Positions 62,339 through 64,000 of a DNA stretch of 64,000 nt are shown here, one piece after another. The notes beneath the pieces were generated by a model. It searched no databases. It saw only the letters and a program-made list of their open reading frames with translations, and had not been told where the DNA came from. The stretch comes from Runella defluvii (GTDB lineage Bacteria; Bacteroidota; Bacteroidia; Cytophagales; Spirosomataceae). The position numbers were made by a program, and so were the translations under genes. The stretch's first letter is position 1; every line of letters starts with the position of its first letter. The DNA lies in assembly GCF_014195535.1 (NCBI RefSeq), contig NZ_JACIBY010000011.1, forward strand, positions 186,001 to 250,000, in the 5' to 3' direction.

Positions 62339-62397
62339 AGAGTGCGGTTATGAGTAACCGCACTCTCGTGCCTCTGGTTGTGAGCAACCAGAGGCAC
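62339..62397. repeat. Two long TGAG-loop hairpins filling the gap between convergent genes
   Basis: Arm AGAGTGCGGTTA with loop TGAG (62339-62366, 12-bp stem) and arm GTGCCTCTGGTTG with loop TGAG (62368-62397, 13-bp stem). Both stems are perfect and unrelated in their outer parts. They begin at the ygiD stop and end at the dehydrogenase stop. No T-run follows either one. Confidence 0.95.
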
Positions 62398-63417
62398 TTA
62401 CAATTCTATTACCGCTTTTATGACTCGGCTTTCAGGAAGAAGAAGCGTTTCAAATGAGTCGATGAGGGAGTCAAACGGAACGCGGTGAGAAACCCACGGG
62501 TGCGTGTCTAATGTTCCATTTTCCATTGCCGCAATGATGCTCGTAAAATCCTCTGGTAAGGCGTTGCGGCTGGCCAGTAACGTTACTTCACGGCGGTGGA
62601 ACTCAGGATCGTTGAAAGTCACATCCCCCTGAAACAACCCAACAAAGGTCAATCGCCCACCGTGAGCTACATATTTGAAGGCTTGCATCATCGACGCTGG
62701 ATTTCCTGTGGCATCAAACACCGCCGTTGGCAAATCACCGTTCAACACGCCCCGAATAGCCTCTACGGGGTCATTATCTTTCAACAAAATGGTTTCGTCC
62801 ACCTTGAGTTGTTGTTTGCAAAACGCCAACCGCCCCTCGTTCATGTCCATCACGGCTACTTTGGCCCCTTTGAGCTTGGCAAATTGAATTACAGAAAGGC
62901 CAATCGGCCCCGCTCCAATGACTAACACCAAATCGTTGGCTTGCACTTGTGCCCGATTGACCGCGTGCGAGCCAATGCCCAACGTTTCGACCAAGGCCAA
63001 CTGCTCATAACTCAATGTTTTTGACGCATACACTTTATTGGCAGGAACTTTCAGAAACTCACGCATTCCACCGTCGGAATGTACACCGAGTACTTGAAGT
63101 TTTTCACAGCAGTTGGTTTTACCATTGCGACACGCTTGGCATTTACCGCAATTGATGTAAGGCTCTACCGACACTTTATCACCTACCACTACGTTGTCAA
63201 CACCTGCACTTATCGCCACTACCTCCGCTCCGAGTTCATGACCAAGAATACGAGGGTACGAAAAAAACGGCTGCTTCCCACGGAAAGCATGGTAGTCGGT
63301 TCCACAAATACCAATGCGATGGATTTTTAAAAGAACTTCGCCGTCTTGAAGTTCCGTGTTCAAGTCCGTTTCAGACTGCTGAAAATGGCCTGGGGCATTT
63401 AAAACAAGGGTTTTCAC
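62398..63417 (-). CDS. Zinc-dependent medium-chain alcohol dehydrogenase
   Basis: 339 residues from a GTG start; the nearby ATG at 63419 is out of frame. Catalytic zinc region GICGTDYHAFRG and ILGHELGAEVV; structural zinc Cys in CGKCQACRNGKTNCC; NAD site VIGAGPIGLSVIQFAKLKGA then VMDMN. It resembles sugar alcohol or L-threonine/galactonate dehydrogenases; substrate unknown. Confidence 0.9.
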   Translation of the reverse strand: MKTLVLNAPGHFQQSETDLNTELQDGEVLLKIHRIGICGTDYHAFRGKQPFFSYPRILGHELGAEVVAISAGVDNVVVGDKVSVEPYINCGKCQACRNGKTNCCEKLQVLGVHSDGGMREFLKVPANKVYASKTLSYEQLALVETLGIGSHAVNRAQVQANDLVLVIGAGPIGLSVIQFAKLKGAKVAVMDMNEGRLAFCKQQLKVDETILLKDNDPVEAIRGVLNGDLPTAVFDATGNPASMMQAFKYVAHGGRLTFVGLFQGDVTFNDPEFHRREVTLLASRNALPEDFTSIIAAMENGTLDTHPWVSHRVPFDSLIDSFETLLLPESRVIKAVIEL

Positions 63418-63480
63418 ATTAATCGTGTTTTGAAAGCGACAAAGATAAAAATCCCTGTTGGAATAAACGGGTGCATTGCC

Positions 63481-63888
63481 TCACTTTACTTCAAAGAAAT
63501 GTTCAAATCCTTTTTTTCTCAAATGTGTCTTCAGCGTTTCGTCTTTTGACCATAGTTTGGCTTGCAGTTCAAGGGTCAAGGCTAAAAAAGGGGTATCGTC
63601 TTCATCTACCCCTTTACACAATTGGTAAGCACGAAGATAGTTTTCGGTGGATATATAGTCGTTGCTTACAAAAGTGATTTTCTGTAAGACATCATCTAAA
63701 TATTCATATACTTCACGAGGAGAAGCTTTCGATTTTGCAACTATCCGCTCTTTGTGCTCAAATATTTCTACAATCAAAAATTTAGGAGCGTAAAAAGTAT
63801 AATCCGAAAAGTAAAGCTGCTGTCGAAAATTTCTGTTGATAGAACGTAAAGCTGCAAATAGGATATTGGCATCAACAACCACTTTCAT
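63481..63888 (-). CDS. PIN domain toxin-like ribonuclease
   Basis: 135 residues from the ATG at 63888, which begins at MKVVVDANILFAALRS; the first Asp of the PIN site is residue 6. Later acidic residues are in KFLIVEIFEHKERIV and GVDEDDTPFLALTLEL. PIN proteins of this kind cut RNA and are usually the toxin of a type II pair. Its start overlaps the stop of the upstream gene, which fits that model. Confidence 0.9.
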   Translation of the reverse strand: MKVVVDANILFAALRSINRNFRQQLYFSDYTFYAPKFLIVEIFEHKERIVAKSKASPREVYEYLDDVLQKITFVSNDYISTENYLRAYQLCKGVDEDDTPFLALTLELQAKLWSKDETLKTHLRKKGFEHFFEVK

Positions 63889-64000
63889 TTCTCTTGAATG
63901 TATTGGTTTTTGTTGCGTTGCCACCAGCTATGCTTTATTTCTTTACCCAAATCCTCAACACTCTCGTCGAAATCAACTCGCTGGGCAAGGTATTCTGTGC
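63885..64000 (-). CDS. Probable antitoxin of the PIN pair, N-terminus cut by window edge
   Basis: The last 37 residues are in the window, ending ...DLGKEIKHSWWQRNKNQYIQ EK and a TGA at 63885-63887 that overlaps the ATG of the PIN gene. The acidic helix (VDFDESVEDLG) followed by a basic/aromatic tail fits the toxin-wrapping C-terminus of small antitoxins. The DNA-binding part lies outside the window. Confidence 0.65.
   Translation of the reverse strand, partial: TEYLAQRVDFDESVEDLGKEIKHSWWQRNKNQYIQEK

Overview
The window looks like chromosome from an aerobic Bacteroidota bacterium, most likely a Cytophagales member of the Spirosomaceae/Runella kind. The grounds are Bacteroidota promoters (TTTG, 19-21 bases, TAnnTTTG), a CotH protein with a type IX secretion tail, menaquinone genes (menE, menA), a meso-diaminopimelate type MurE, many Tat-signal sugar isomerases and oxidoreductases, and weak Shine-Dalgarno use. 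The genus is inference. I see no prophage, insertion sequence, CRISPR array, rRNA or tRNA.

Layout: 1-9.2 kb is a long minus-strand run (TIM-barrel isomerases, a DUF5703 glycoside hydrolase, a methyltransferase, an orphan histidine kinase, menE, a Rieske lipoprotein). 9.3-18 kb holds CotH, AMP nucleosidase, a TPR protein, menA, the SRP RNA gene ffs (14.9 kb) and a GlcD/GlcF-like FAD/Fe-S dehydrogenase. 18-21.3 kb is a two-gene signalling unit: a cyclic-nucleotide-binding patatin phospholipase and a membrane adenylate cyclase. 21-32.5 kb holds Uma2, murE, a LOG protein, xdhC-moeA, nrdA and secreted or lipoprotein genes. 32.6-36.7 kb has a secreted SAM hydrolase-like protein and an NAD salvage operon (nrtR-nadV-prs) with two matching palindromic operators. 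36.7-46.7 kb is mixed metabolism. 46.8-50.2 kb has rpmH-rnpA, a PhoB-type regulator and an isolated nuoD. 50.2-54.9 kb is a MarR-controlled EmrA-EmrB-TolC efflux operon with three 17-bp operators. 55-64 kb holds a DUF6932 gene pair, an OmpA lipoprotein, oxidoreductases and a PIN-domain toxin/antitoxin pair cut by the window edge.

The most unusual structure lies in the gaps between genes. At five loci there are perfect short hairpins whose four-base loop is TGAG (or its complement CTCA) while the stem differs from locus to locus. They often lie next to solitary single arms of the same hairpin. Further families are CAA-loop hairpins, 18-bp stems with a conserved 20-base loop near 58.8 kb, and GGGCAA repeats, one block of which sits in frame inside a coding sequence. 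The cyclase-phospholipase operon is the best candidate for a new functional system among the proteins.
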